The translations under genes and the position numbers were made by a program. Positions 32,458 through 41,889 of a stretch of 43,147 bases of DNA are shown one piece after another. The notes under the pieces were generated by a model, which searched no databases, had not been told where the DNA came from, and saw only the letters and a program-made list of their open reading frames with translations. Numbering within the stretch: the stretch's first letter is position 1; each line of letters begins with the position of its first letter. Source of the stretch: Coleofasciculus sp. LEGE 07092 (GTDB lineage: Bacteria > Cyanobacteriota > Cyanobacteriia > Cyanobacteriales > Coleofasciculaceae); assembly GCF_015207375.1 (NCBI RefSeq), contig NZ_JADEWY010000047.1, positions 1 through 43,147 of the forward strand, given 5' to 3'.

Positions 32458-34686
32458 TCAACCGAACTTACCAGCAGTCGAGGCAATCACAAACGCCGCA
32501 TAGGTAAGGACGTAGCCAACCGTGAAGTGAGCTAGACCAATCAAACGACCTTGAACGATAGACATAGCCACCGGCTTGTCCTTCCAACGAACCAGGTTCG
32601 CCAGAGGAGTGCGCTCGTGTGCCCAGACCAACGTTTCGATCAGCTCTTGCCAATAACCGCGCCAGCTAATCAGGAACATGAAACCAGTTGCCCAAACCAG
32701 GTGTCCGAAGAGGAACATCCAAGCCCAGACAGCCAAGTTACTCGTACCGTAGGGATTGTACCCGTTGATTAACTGAGACGAGTACAGCCAGAGGTAATCA
32801 CGCAGCCAGCCCATCAGATAAGTCGAAGACTCATTGAACTGAGCTACGTTACCTTGCCAAATACCCAGATGCTTCCAGTGCCAGTAGAAGGTGACCCAAC
32901 CAATGGTGTTGAGCATCCAGAACATAGCGAGGTAGAAAGCGTCCCAAGCAGAGATATCGCAGGTGCCGCCACGACCAGGACCGTCGCAGGGGAAGCTGTA
33001 GCCGAAGTCTTTCTTATCCGGCATCAGCTTGGAACCACGGGCATCCAACGCACCCTTGACGAGAATCAGGGTGGTGGTGTGCAGACCTAGAGCGATCGCG
33101 TGGTGTACCAAGAAATCCCCAGGTCCAATGGTCAAGAACAGAGAGTTGGTACTGTTGTTAATCGCATCCAGCCAGCCTGGTAACCAGACGTTACCGTAAT
33201 TGGGCCAAGCGGTGGTAGCGATGCTATCAGGATTCGACAACAAGGCGTCAAAGCCATAAAGCAGTTTACCGTGGGCAGCTTGAATCCACTGAGCAAAGAC
33301 AGGTTCAATCAGAATCTGCTTCTCAGGGGTGCCGAATGCCACCACGACATCATTGTGAACATACAGACCCAAGGTGTGGAAGCCCAAGAACAGGGATACC
33401 CAGCTCAAGTGTGAGATGATCGCTTCCTTGTGATCCAGTACCCGTGCCAATACATTGTTCTTATTCGCTTCGGGGTCGTAGTCCCGCACCATGAAAATAG
33501 CTCCATGGGCGAAAGCACCAACCATTAAGAAGCCTGCAATGTATTGGTGGTGGGTGTAAAGGGCTGCCTGGGTTGTGAACGCCTTAGCCATAAAAGCGTA
33601 AGGAGGCAGCGAGTACATGTGCTGAGCGACCAGAGAGGTGATCACACCCAAGCAAGCGAGGTGCCAACCCAACTGGAAGTGCAGCGAGTTGTTATAGGTG
33701 TCGTAAATCCCTTTGTGACCTTCTCCCAACATTCCACCAAAGGGCGTGCCTTTAGGCGGATTGTGGGCTGCCATAATATCTTTCATGCTGTGACCAATAC
33801 CGAAGTTAGTCCGGTACATATGACCAGCAATGATGAAGATTACGGCAATTGCCAGGTGGTGGTGGGCAATATCAGTCAGCCACAGGGACTCAGTTTGGGG
33901 ATGGAAACCGCCCAAGAAGGTCAGAATTGCTGAACCCGCTCCTTCAGATGTGCCAAAGACGTGCTGGGCAGTATCTGGATTTTGGGCGTAGACACCCCAG
34001 TTCCCCGTAAAGAAGGGACCTAACCCCGCTGGGTGTGGCTTCACTGACAAGAAGTTGTCCCAGCCAACGTGCTGTCCACGAGATTCGGGAATAGCAACGT
34101 GAACCAAGTGACCCGTCCAAGCCAAAGAGCTGACACCGAACAAACCAGCCAAGTGGTGGTTCAGGCGAGACTCGGCGTTCTTAAACCAAGCCAAGCTGGG
34201 GCGGAACTTGGGCTGTAGGTGCAGCCAACCAGCGAATAGAAACACCGCTGCCAGTAGGAGCAGGAATATGGAGCCTTGATAGAGGTCCCCATTGCTTCGC
34301 ATCCCCTGGGTATACCACCAGTGGTAAACGCCAGAGTAAGCGATGTTAACTGGGTTAGAGGCACCAGCTTGGGTAAAGGCATCTACGGCTGGTGCGCCGA
34401 ATTGAGGGTCCCAAATCGCGTGGGCGATGGGACGGACGTTTATCGGATCTTTGACCCACTGTTCAAAGTTACCTTGCCAGGCTACATGGAACAGACTGCC
34501 AGACGTCCACAAGAAAATGATTGCAAGATGACCGAAGTGAGAGGCAAAAATCTTTTGATAAAGATTTTCCTCCGTCATGCCATCATGGCTTTCAAAGTCG
34601 TGAGCCGTGGCAATTCCGTACCAGATCCGACGAGTTGTCGGGTCTTGAGCGAGATCCTGGCTAAATTTTGGAAATTTAGTTGCCAT
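32458..34686 (-). CDS. psaB: Photosystem I P700 chlorophyll a apoprotein A2
   Basis: 742 aa, in the usual range for PsaB. It forms the photosystem I core heterodimer with PsaA in the thylakoid membrane and binds P700, antenna chlorophylls, A0, phylloquinone and the shared F_X iron-sulfur cluster. The start [20 protein letters not shown] is the standard PsaB N-terminus. Eleven membrane helices and many chlorophyll-binding His are present. The F_X loop reads [18 protein letters not shown], giving two cluster Cys. The end ([14 protein letters not shown]) is typical. It follows psaA on the minus strand with a 173-nt spacer that holds a nested hairpin, and is followed by a strong terminator. No sign of divergence toward a far-red paralog can be judged by eye. 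Confidence 0.98.
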   Translation of the reverse strand: MATKFPKFSQDLAQDPTTRRIWYGIATAHDFESHDGMTEENLYQKIFASHFGHLAIIFLWTSGSLFHVAWQGNFEQWVKDPINVRPIAHAIWDPQFGAPAVDAFTQAGASNPVNIAYSGVYHWWYTQGMRSNGDLYQGSIFLLLLAAVFLFAGWLHLQPKFRPSLAWFKNAESRLNHHLAGLFGVSSLAWTGHLVHVAIPESRGQHVGWDNFLSVKPHPAGLGPFFTGNWGVYAQNPDTAQHVFGTSEGAGSAILTFLGGFHPQTESLWLTDIAHHHLAIAVIFIIAGHMYRTNFGIGHSMKDIMAAHNPPKGTPFGGMLGEGHKGIYDTYNNSLHFQLGWHLACLGVITSLVAQHMYSLPPYAFMAKAFTTQAALYTHHQYIAGFLMVGAFAHGAIFMVRDYDPEANKNNVLARVLDHKEAIISHLSWVSLFLGFHTLGLYVHNDVVVAFGTPEKQILIEPVFAQWIQAAHGKLLYGFDALLSNPDSIATTAWPNYGNVWLPGWLDAINNSTNSLFLTIGPGDFLVHHAIALGLHTTTLILVKGALDARGSKLMPDKKDFGYSFPCDGPGRGGTCDISAWDAFYLAMFWMLNTIGWVTFYWHWKHLGIWQGNVAQFNESSTYLMGWLRDYLWLYSSQLINGYNPYGTSNLAVWAWMFLFGHLVWATGFMFLISWRGYWQELIETLVWAHERTPLANLVRWKDKPVAMSIVQGRLIGLAHFTVGYVLTYAAFVIASTAGKFG

Positions 34687-34750
34687 CTGTCTTAGGAAAT
34701 CCTAATCGCTGACTTTCTGAGACTTATGCTTTAATTTGCCGCTCGTTTCC

Positions 34751-34804
34751 TGTCTTTTGTGACCCCCTGGAACCGGAGTTCCAGGTTGATGTTGGGTCTA
34801 GACA
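34751..34804 (-). promoter_or_regulatory. Nested stem-loop in the psaA-psaB spacer
   Basis: Three perfect stem segments nest: TGTCT/AGACA (34751-34755 with 34800-34804), GACCC/GGGTC (34761-34765 with 34794-34798) and CCTGGAAC/GTTCCAGG (34766-34773 with 34778-34785, loop CGGA). This gives 18 base pairs with small internal loops. It could protect or process the dicistronic mRNA or tune the PsaA:PsaB ratio. Confidence 0.55.
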
Positions 34805-34859
34805 GGCAAGACACATTTGCTGTGTCCCACTTTATAGTTGGTATCCATTCAAACAGCCG

Positions 34860-37115
34860 TTATCCAACTGATAGGATTCGTGCCAGGAAGAATGACCAGG
34901 TCGTGACGATTCCTCCTAGAAGGTAGTGAGCTACCCCCACAGCCCGACCCTGAATAATGCTCAGAGCACGAGGCTGAATGGCTGGAGCCACTTTCAACTT
35001 ATTATGCGCCCAAACAATTGATTCAATCAATTCCTGCCAGTAGCCGCGACCGCTGAACAAGAACATCAGGCTGAACGCCCAAATAAAGTGAGCGCCTAGG
35101 AACAGGATGCCATAGGCTGATAGGGCAGAGCCGTAAGAGGTAATGACCTGAGAGGCTTGCGCCCATAGGAAATCACGTAACCAGCCGTTAATCGTGATCG
35201 CGCTGGTAGCAAAGTTGCCACCCGTGATGTGAGATACGGTGCCATCGGCAGATACCGTTCCCCAGACATCCGACTGCATCTTCCAGCTAAAGTGGAAAAT
35301 CACAATCGAAATGCAGTTGTACATCCAGAACAGACCCAGGAAGACGTGATCCCAAGCAGACACCTGGCAGGTGCCGCCCCGACCTGGACCGTCACAGGGA
35401 AAGCGGAAGCCCAGGGCAGATTTGTCGGACACTAGGCGCGAGTTCCGGGCAAACAGCACACCTTTGAGCAGAATGAGTGCCGTAACGTGAATTTGGAAGG
35501 CGTGAATGTGGTGGATCATAAAGTCCGCCGTTCCTAAGGCAATAGGCATCATTGCCACTTTGCCACCCACAGCAACAATCCCGCCACCAAAGGCATAGCT
35601 AACGGGTTCGAGCGCATTAGGTGCAGTTCCACCAGGCGCAAGGGCATGGATATTTTGTACCCACTGGGCAAATATCGGTTGTAACTGGATTCCAGTATCC
35701 GAGAACATATCCTGAGGACGACCAAATGCCCGCATCGTGTCGTTATGAACGTACAGACCGAAGCTATGGAAGCCGAGGAAAATGCACACCCAGTTGAGGT
35801 GAGAGATGATTGCATCCCGGTGACGGAGTACCCGATCCAGAAGGTTGTTCACATGAACGGCTGGATCATAGTCCCGCACCATGAAGATCCCAGCATGGGC
35901 TGCACCACCGACAATACAGAATGCCCCAATCCACATATGGTGAGTGAAGATGGACAACTGTGTGCCGTAATCTGTGGCTAGGTACGGATACGGAGGCATC
36001 GCGTACATATGATGAGCCACGATGATGGTGAGGGAACCGAGCAGAGCCAGGTTCCACGATAGCTGAGCGTGCCAGGATGTGGTAAAAATCTCATACATCC
36101 CCTTGTGGCCTTCGCCAGTGAAGGGACCTTTATGAGCTTCCAGTACTTCCTTGAAGCTGTGACCGATTCCCCAGTTCGTCCGGTAGAAGTGACCGGCGAT
36201 GATGAACAGCACAGCGATCGCTAAGTGATGGTGTGCTGTGTCAGACAACCACAAACCGCCAGTAGTGGGATTCAAACCACCTTTAAAGGTCAGGAAGTCT
36301 GCATAAGCGCCCCAGTTCAAGGTAAAGAACGGTTTCAACCCTTGCTCAAAACTGGGATACAGTTCTGCCATCAAGCCCTTGTTCAAAATGAACTCGTGGG
36401 GCAGAGGGATGTCCTTCGGAGCAACCCCAGCATCTAACAGCTTGTTGATCGGCAGAGAAACGTGAATCTGGTGACCAGCCCAACCCAGAGAACCGCAACC
36501 TAGCAATCCAGCCAGGTGGTGGTTCATCATCGACTCCACATTCTGGAACCATTCCAGTTTAGGAGCCCGCTTGTGGTAGTGGAACCAACCAGCAAACAAC
36601 ATCAACGCTGCCATCACCAAACCGCCAATCGCGGTGCAGTAGAGTTGGAACTCATTGGTGATCCCAGAGGCACGCCAGATCTGGAAGAAGCCGGACGTAA
36701 TTTGAATGCCGTGGAAGCCGCCACCGACATCCGCATTCAAAATATCTTGACCGACAATGGGCCAAACAACTTGAGCACTTGGCTTGATGTGGATCGGATC
36801 GCTCAACCAAGCCTCGTAGTTAGAAAACCGAGCGCCATGGAAATACATGCCGCTCAACCAGACAAAAATAACCGCTAAGTGACCGAAGTGAGCGCTAAAG
36901 ATTTTCCGAGAAACATCTTCTAGGTCACTAGTATGACTATCGAAATCGTGAGCGTTAGCGTGGAGGTTCCAAATCCAGGTTGTGGTTTTTGGTCCTCTAG
37001 CAAGGGTACGGTCAAAGTGTCCGGGTTGGGACCACTTCTCAAATGAAGTGGGAACCGGGTCTTTATCAACTGTTACCTTTGCTTTCGCTTGCCGCTCTGG
37101 AGGGCTGATTGCCAT
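34860..37115 (-). CDS. psaA: Photosystem I P700 chlorophyll a apoprotein A1
   Basis: 751 aa, typical for PsaA. Partner of PsaB in the photosystem I reaction centre in the thylakoid membrane, carrying light-driven electron transfer from P700 to F_X. The N-terminus ([20 protein letters not shown]) and early [22 protein letters not shown] helix region match the family. The F_X loop is [18 protein letters not shown]. Eleven membrane helices with conserved His pairs are evident, and the C-terminus ends in [11 protein letters not shown]. First gene of the psaA-psaB operon. The 512-nt divergent spacer upstream (37116-37627) must hold the light-regulated promoter. No frameshift or odd residue noticed. 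Confidence 0.98.
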   Translation of the reverse strand: MAISPPERQAKAKVTVDKDPVPTSFEKWSQPGHFDRTLARGPKTTTWIWNLHANAHDFDSHTSDLEDVSRKIFSAHFGHLAVIFVWLSGMYFHGARFSNYEAWLSDPIHIKPSAQVVWPIVGQDILNADVGGGFHGIQITSGFFQIWRASGITNEFQLYCTAIGGLVMAALMLFAGWFHYHKRAPKLEWFQNVESMMNHHLAGLLGCGSLGWAGHQIHVSLPINKLLDAGVAPKDIPLPHEFILNKGLMAELYPSFEQGLKPFFTLNWGAYADFLTFKGGLNPTTGGLWLSDTAHHHLAIAVLFIIAGHFYRTNWGIGHSFKEVLEAHKGPFTGEGHKGMYEIFTTSWHAQLSWNLALLGSLTIIVAHHMYAMPPYPYLATDYGTQLSIFTHHMWIGAFCIVGGAAHAGIFMVRDYDPAVHVNNLLDRVLRHRDAIISHLNWVCIFLGFHSFGLYVHNDTMRAFGRPQDMFSDTGIQLQPIFAQWVQNIHALAPGGTAPNALEPVSYAFGGGIVAVGGKVAMMPIALGTADFMIHHIHAFQIHVTALILLKGVLFARNSRLVSDKSALGFRFPCDGPGRGGTCQVSAWDHVFLGLFWMYNCISIVIFHFSWKMQSDVWGTVSADGTVSHITGGNFATSAITINGWLRDFLWAQASQVITSYGSALSAYGILFLGAHFIWAFSLMFLFSGRGYWQELIESIVWAHNKLKVAPAIQPRALSIIQGRAVGVAHYLLGGIVTTWSFFLARILSVG

Positions 37116-37627
37116 CAGGAATCTCCTCTGTAGACAAGGAACGAGAAATATCCTAAGGGAAGTTTTATGGTTTGACCCCTATAGATTCACAGGAAAGCAC
37201 TGACCAAAGTCTAGCTTTCCCTTGTAAAACACGATACCCCGTTTGACTTAAATCAAAAATCAAATGGGATATCATCTGTTGTTGATGATAGGTCTTGGCT
37301 CAGGAAGTCTTTGGTTACATTTAACAAAAATTCAAACTTGAGCAAATCAACGTCTACTTTGGCTTCTAGTGCGAAGTAACTCAGCCAAAAGTCAAGGGGA
37401 TTTACCTTAAAATTTACAAAACTCAATAGAAGAGAGAAATCAGTCTCAGAATCGCAGAGGCAAGGTTTAAGGACGCGGAGACGCGGGAAGTGGGGGGTCA
37501 AAGCCTCGGATGTTCTCCGTCCGGACGCGATGAAAGGGAAACACTACTAGCAGAGGTAGAACGATATTTCGCTATTCTATGGACAGCTTCACTTAAGATG
37601 GAAAATCGGCGGTAATAAGGAGATGGC
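37116..37627. promoter_or_regulatory. Divergent spacer upstream of psaA
   Basis: About 510 nt between psaA (minus) and the lipoprotein gene (plus). psaA transcripts in cyanobacteria have long leaders and light-responsive promoters, so the regulatory sites are expected here, but I cannot place -35/-10 boxes with confidence. A GGACGCGGAGACGCGG-type repeat lies near 37470-37490. The lipoprotein gene is preceded by AAGGAG at 37617-37622. An 82-codon minus-strand frame (37253-37501) lacks supporting features and is not called. Confidence 0.45.
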
Positions 37628-39226
37628 GTGTTGACTAAAAATCCCCAACAGACAACGGTGAGAGTAATTCTCTCCTTCCTGATGGCAGTCATTGTAATCT
37701 GGGGTCTGGTCGGTTGTAGCGAACCCATCAAGACCGTGCAGACTTATGAAGGTGAGAGTAAAACTGAACCCCAACCCGTAGGGCGACTCTCAGAAGTTGC
37801 ACCGCCTCCAGTCATTCAACAGTTAAGCCAAAGCTTGGAAGCTTACCAGCCTCAAGTTGAGATTCTTAGTCTCAAGCCCGACCAAGTTCTCCAAAACACC
37901 ACAGTATCCGTGCAATTACAGGTTCGGGACTTGCCAATCTTCAAAAACCCAGACTTGGAAATGGGTCCGCACCTGCACGTTATTTTGGATAACCAGCCAT
38001 ACATCGCTGTCTATAACACAGATAAGCCCCTCGTCTTTGAAGATTTATCTCCTGGAACCCACACCCTGCGAGTTTTTGCCTCCCGTCCCTGGCATGAAAG
38101 CTTCAAAAATGAAGGAGCCTACGCTCAAACAACCTTTCACATCTTTACCAAAACAGACGACAACAACCCCAATCCAGTTCTGCCACTGTTAACCTACAGC
38201 CGTCCCAAAGGCAGTTACGGAGCCGAGCCAATCATGCTCGACTTTTACCTAACCAACGCCCCCCTGCATCTCATCGCTCAAGAAAACCCCGAAGACGATA
38301 TTCCCGACTGGCGAATTCGTATCAGTGTAAACGGTGAAAACTTTTTACTTGATCGCTGGCAACCGATTTATCTTAAAGGCTTCAAACCTGGGAAAAACTG
38401 GGTGCAGTTAGAGTTCCTCAACGAACAGGGCAACCCCCTGAAAAACGTTTACAACAACACGGCACGATTGATTAGCTACGAACCCAACGGTCAAGATACC
38501 CTTTCCCAGCTTGTGCGGGGTGAACTTTCTGCCGAAACCGCTCGTGGTATCGTCAACCCCAACTACCAATCCGAAGCAATACCTGCGCCATCTCCGACGC
38601 CAGAACCAACCCCGATACCCTCTCCAATTCCTCCAGTTGAAGAAACACCAGAGGCTGAACTGGAAGTACCCGCAGAAGTACCGAATTTATCCGCTGAACC
38701 AGTCACACCAGCCACTCAACTGGAAGCCCCCGAAGAAGAACCCATTCTACCCACCGAAACTAAAAAGCCGGAGCAATCAGCAGCTAAAGACATCTTCAAT
38801 CGCCTCAAAAATCGCCTCCGCCGTTCTAAAGCACAGCCAAGTCCATCAACGGAACTGCCAGAGGAACTAGAAGCACCCTCTCCTGAACCCGTGGTTGTAA
38901 CGGAGCAGCCTGACGTTGAACCGGAAACCGTTGTAGAGGAACCAATCCCCACTGATGAATCAGCAGCCACGGAATCCTCAGAACTGGAAAAAGCAGAATC
39001 CGATAAAGTTTTAAAGGATTCCCCAATTCCTACGAATGACCCAGTAGTTCCTTCTGAGTCTGGCTTGCCACCCACTCTGCCGGAAATTATAGAAACACCA
39101 TTCCCAGAACCCTTAGAGCCAGAAGGGGCAATCTCTGAACCCAAGTCGGAGCCATCGCTTACTCAATCATCACAAACAGCACCAACACCGGAATCGCTGA
39201 CTGCCATGCCGGAGAGTGATTCCTGA
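37628..39226 (+). CDS. Lipoprotein with long Pro/Glu-rich tail
   Basis: 532 aa. The GTG start at 37628 is fixed by AAGGAG five nt upstream. A signal peptide ends in the lipobox GLVGC, with lipidated Cys30. The folded part (about 60-310) is beta-rich, with an Ig-like flavour: VEILSLKPDQVLQNTTVSVQ, PHLHVILDNQPYIAVYN, LSPGTHTLRVFASRPWHESF, then a second module (VNGENFLLDRWQ...KPGKNWVQLEFL). From about 320 to the end the sequence is low-complexity, dominated by Pro, Glu, Ser and Thr (PSPTPEPTPIPSPIP and similar), with one basic island (FNRLKNRLRRSKAQ). Such tails span the periplasm or cell wall. Function unknown. Transcribed divergently from psaA. Confidence 0.8.
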   Translation: MLTKNPQQTTVRVILSFLMAVIVIWGLVGCSEPIKTVQTYEGESKTEPQPVGRLSEVAPPPVIQQLSQSLEAYQPQVEILSLKPDQVLQNTTVSVQLQVRDLPIFKNPDLEMGPHLHVILDNQPYIAVYNTDKPLVFEDLSPGTHTLRVFASRPWHESFKNEGAYAQTTFHIFTKTDDNNPNPVLPLLTYSRPKGSYGAEPIMLDFYLTNAPLHLIAQENPEDDIPDWRIRISVNGENFLLDRWQPIYLKGFKPGKNWVQLEFLNEQGNPLKNVYNNTARLISYEPNGQDTLSQLVRGELSAETARGIVNPNYQSEAIPAPSPTPEPTPIPSPIPPVEETPEAELEVPAEVPNLSAEPVTPATQLEAPEEEPILPTETKKPEQSAAKDIFNRLKNRLRRSKAQPSPSTELPEELEAPSPEPVVVTEQPDVEPETVVEEPIPTDESAATESSELEKAESDKVLKDSPIPTNDPVVPSESGLPPTLPEIIETPFPEPLEPEGAISEPKSEPSLTQSSQTAPTPESLTAMPESDS

Positions 39227-39320
39227 ATATCCTTGATTTACTATCTTGCTGGGTGAATCGGAGATTGTGTCGAGTTATAAAGGGAAGTAATGCTGGTATC
39301 GACTTTAAGGGAGGTGATTT

Positions 39321-40844
39321 ATGCAATCTCGCGTGCGAGCGCCAGAGCTGCCCCAAGATGGAATCTGGCTTAATACGAATCACCCTCTATCTCTGAATGA
39401 GTTAAGAGGGCGAGTCGTGATTTTAGACTTTTGGACTTACTGCTGCATTAACTGCCTGCACGTTTTGCCAGACTTACACTATTTAGAACATAAATACAAA
39501 AATAACCTCACGGTTATTGGCATTCACTCCGCTAAGTTTGACAATGAGAAAGAAGTAAAGAACATTCGTCAAGCCATTCTCCGCTATGATGTCGAGCATC
39601 CAGTATTGGTTGACAGTGGCTTTCAAGTTTGGCAGCAGTATGCCGTTCGCGCTTGGCCCACGTTAATGGTAATTGATCCCCAAGGATATGTAATTGGCTC
39701 CTTATCAGGTGAGGGTCATCGGGATGTTCTAGATCGGCTGATTGATGAGATGCTCGCCGAACATCAAGAGAAAGGGACTATTAACGTGAAAAAACTCAGT
39801 TTTACTCTAGAAAAGCAGCAGCAGCCCCTAGCAACCCCTCTCACTTTTCCTGGTAAGGTACTAGCTGATGAATTCAGCGGTTGCCTTTTTATTGCCGATT
39901 CTGGTCATCATCGGATTGTGATTACTACCTTAACTGGTGAGGTGCTACATATTATTGGTATGGGTAAGCCAGGATTGAAGGATGGATCTTTCTGTGAAGC
40001 TCAATTTTTTGCCCCTCAAGGTATGATTCTTGATGCTAACAATCAACTACTCTACGTTGCCGATACCGAAAACCATTGCCTACGATGTATTGATCTTGAG
40101 CGTCAGCAAGTAAAAACCATTGCTGGGACAGGGGAACAAAGTCACCAAATCCAACCCCATAGCGGACTCGGTTTAGAAACAGCACTGAATTCTCCTTGGG
40201 ATTTGGAAAAAGTAGGCGATCGCCTTTTTATCGTGATGGCAGGCTCTCACCAAATTTGGGAAATGCAGCTAGAAACGGGGATTGTGAGTACCTACGCTGG
40301 CACAGGTGCAGAAGCCTGCCTAGACGGTTCCCTTGAGGAGGCGGCTTTTGCTCAACCCAGTGGCATTACGACGGATGGTCGAGAATTGTATGTTGCTGAC
40401 AGCGAAATTAGCTCAATTCGAGGCGTGGGTTTAGTGAATAACCTACCCGTGCGAACCATCTGCGGTAGTGGTGAACTCTTTGGGTTTGGTGATGCTGACG
40501 GTGACGGTTCCGAGGTACGATTCCAGCACTGCCTGGGTGTTGAGTACACCCAAAATTATCTCTGGGTAGCCGATACCTACAACCACAAAATCAAGCGAGT
40601 TGACCCTAGTACCGGTAGCTGTCAAACTATGCTGGGAGAAGGTACATCCGGTCATCAAGACGGGCAGGGACGAGAGGCTCAGTTTTCGGAACCTTCAGGT
40701 GTAAGTGCGATCGCGGCTCATCTCTATATTGCCGACACGAACAACCACGCGATCCGTCAGGTTAACCTCGCGACTTTTGAGGTGACAACCTTAGAGTTTC
40801 CCGGATTATGCGCTCCTGATAGTTGTCTTCCGACTGAACCCTAA
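39321..40844 (+). CDS. NHLRC2-type thioredoxin-like/NHL-repeat protein
   Basis: 507 aa. Residues about 8-150 are a thioredoxin-like domain with the unusual redox motif CCINC (41-45, in FWTYCCINCLHVLPDL) and the cis-Pro region AVRAWPTLMVID. From about 165 to 500 there are NHL-type propeller blades with recurring LFIADSGHHRIV, LYVADTENHCLR, LWVADTYNHKIK and LYIADTNNHAIR. This domain order is that of NHLRC2 proteins, found from bacteria to animals, whose biochemical role is unclear. The protein has no signal peptide and is presumably cytoplasmic. The RBS is exceptionally strong (AAGGGAGGTGAT, 39307-39318). It converges on the next gene across 20 nt containing a small GGGG-TTTA-CCCC hairpin. Confidence 0.9.
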   Translation: MQSRVRAPELPQDGIWLNTNHPLSLNELRGRVVILDFWTYCCINCLHVLPDLHYLEHKYKNNLTVIGIHSAKFDNEKEVKNIRQAILRYDVEHPVLVDSGFQVWQQYAVRAWPTLMVIDPQGYVIGSLSGEGHRDVLDRLIDEMLAEHQEKGTINVKKLSFTLEKQQQPLATPLTFPGKVLADEFSGCLFIADSGHHRIVITTLTGEVLHIIGMGKPGLKDGSFCEAQFFAPQGMILDANNQLLYVADTENHCLRCIDLERQQVKTIAGTGEQSHQIQPHSGLGLETALNSPWDLEKVGDRLFIVMAGSHQIWEMQLETGIVSTYAGTGAEACLDGSLEEAAFAQPSGITTDGRELYVADSEISSIRGVGLVNNLPVRTICGSGELFGFGDADGDGSEVRFQHCLGVEYTQNYLWVADTYNHKIKRVDPSTGSCQTMLGEGTSGHQDGQGREAQFSEPSGVSAIAAHLYIADTNNHAIRQVNLATFEVTTLEFPGLCAPDSCLPTEP

Positions 40845-40864
40845 TTTTGCGGGGTTTACCCCCT

Positions 40865-41806
40865 CTAACACTCTGGAGCGGCTATAATCCGCAATAAATT
40901 CTCAACATTATTCAAGTCACCGACTATGCGGCGGACAGGTTGGGGCCATACTCGTATTAAGGTTGGCGTTGCTGAAATCTGATTTGCCTCAGCCTGATCT
41001 GGATGCTTAAAAACATCAATAATGGTTAGGGTATAAGGACAGCGAAGCGAATGCTCTAACAACTCGTGCAGTTTCTGAAGAGTGCGTTCTGTTGCTCTAC
41101 GATGTCCTGAAATAAACAAGCGTAAGACATAGCTATGAGTAACTACGGGTTGAGAGCGAATGTTAGGTTCCTCAGAATTGCCATCCAACTCCCCTGGTGT
41201 TCTGGTGCTATCAGAGCTTACCGAATCTTTCATTAAAGGGGATTGGGAAAACGAAGCTTGCCACACCTCCCGATTGACATCTTCTGCATGGGTGTATTCC
41301 AATGGATAATCGGTATCTTGGAATGGTTGGGTCTCTGGAGAATAGAATTCTCTGTCTGTGTAAGTAGAAGAAGGCTGTTGAGTGCGATCAAAGCGTACAA
41401 TCAGGTCATGGTCTTCCCAAAGTTGGGGAAAACGTTCACGATACGTCTCTAGTACCATCGGATCGCAGGATTCTTCTTTCCACGAAGCTACTTGCCAGAC
41501 TAGATTGCTTGTGCCAAACACGGCATTTAGCAATGCCTGATGGTGGTGTACAGGTCGGTAAATTTCTGCTGATGTTCGCAGTTGTTGGGTTTGAGAGTCG
41601 AGCCACCGATCAATTGTACCCGTATACCCTGGTACTAAGAAATGAGGAGGTTCTGGCAACCCTAAGAGTTCTTGCAAACCAACACACAAATGAATGTGCC
41701 AATGCTCCTGTTTGCTGGGGTCGATTCCATAGATTAAATCGCCTCCTGGCGTAAACAGGGCAATACCTTTAAATAGCTCAGGAAAGTGCGGTCGATCAAA
41801 TTCCAC
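40865..41806 (-). CDS. Protein with C-terminal KaiB-like domain
   Basis: 313 aa from a GTG at 41806 with AAGGTAAAG upstream. Residues about 225-311 align by eye with KaiB and the SasA sensory domain: YVLRLFISGHRRATERTLQK, CPYTLTIIDVFKHPDQAEAN, ISATPTLIRVWPQPVRRIVG, DLNNVENLL. KaiB works in the cyanobacterial clock by binding KaiC after a fold switch. The N-terminal domain (1-140; FKGIALFTPGGDLIYGIDPS, HWHIHLCVGLQELLGLPEPP) is not recognised, and a Ser/Asp/Glu-rich linker (about 140-222) joins the two. No histidine kinase domain follows, so this is not SasA. It may read clock state or simply use the thioredoxin-like fold. It lies downstream of pilT on the same strand after 83 nt. Confidence 0.78.
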   Translation of the reverse strand: MEFDRPHFPELFKGIALFTPGGDLIYGIDPSKQEHWHIHLCVGLQELLGLPEPPHFLVPGYTGTIDRWLDSQTQQLRTSAEIYRPVHHHQALLNAVFGTSNLVWQVASWKEESCDPMVLETYRERFPQLWEDHDLIVRFDRTQQPSSTYTDREFYSPETQPFQDTDYPLEYTHAEDVNREVWQASFSQSPLMKDSVSSDSTRTPGELDGNSEEPNIRSQPVVTHSYVLRLFISGHRRATERTLQKLHELLEHSLRCPYTLTIIDVFKHPDQAEANQISATPTLIRVWPQPVRRIVGDLNNVENLLRIIAAPEC

Positions 41807-41840
41807 AGGGACTTTACCTTCTTATTCGCCACCTCAATCA

Positions 41841-41862
41841 GAGGGAGGCTTTAGCCTCCCCT
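41841..41862 (-). terminator. GGGAGGCT hairpin between pilT and the KaiB-like gene
   Basis: GGGAGGCT (41843-41850) pairs with AGCCTCCC (41853-41860) around two bases; it extends weakly outward. There is no U-run, and the motif is a common cyanobacterial repeat, so termination is only possible. Confidence 0.45.
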
Positions 41863-41889
41863 CTCTGGAAAACTAGTGCAAGATAGGAG

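Noticed and set aside
34860..37115. Far-red light photoacclimation paralog of psaA/psaB
   Set aside because: No far-red gene cluster neighbours (phytochrome rfpA, apc, psb paralogs) are present, and both proteins look like the standard forms.
37253..37501. 82-codon minus-strand ORF upstream of psaA
   Set aside because: There is no RBS, and the composition is unlike a protein family; it overlaps the expected psaA regulatory region.
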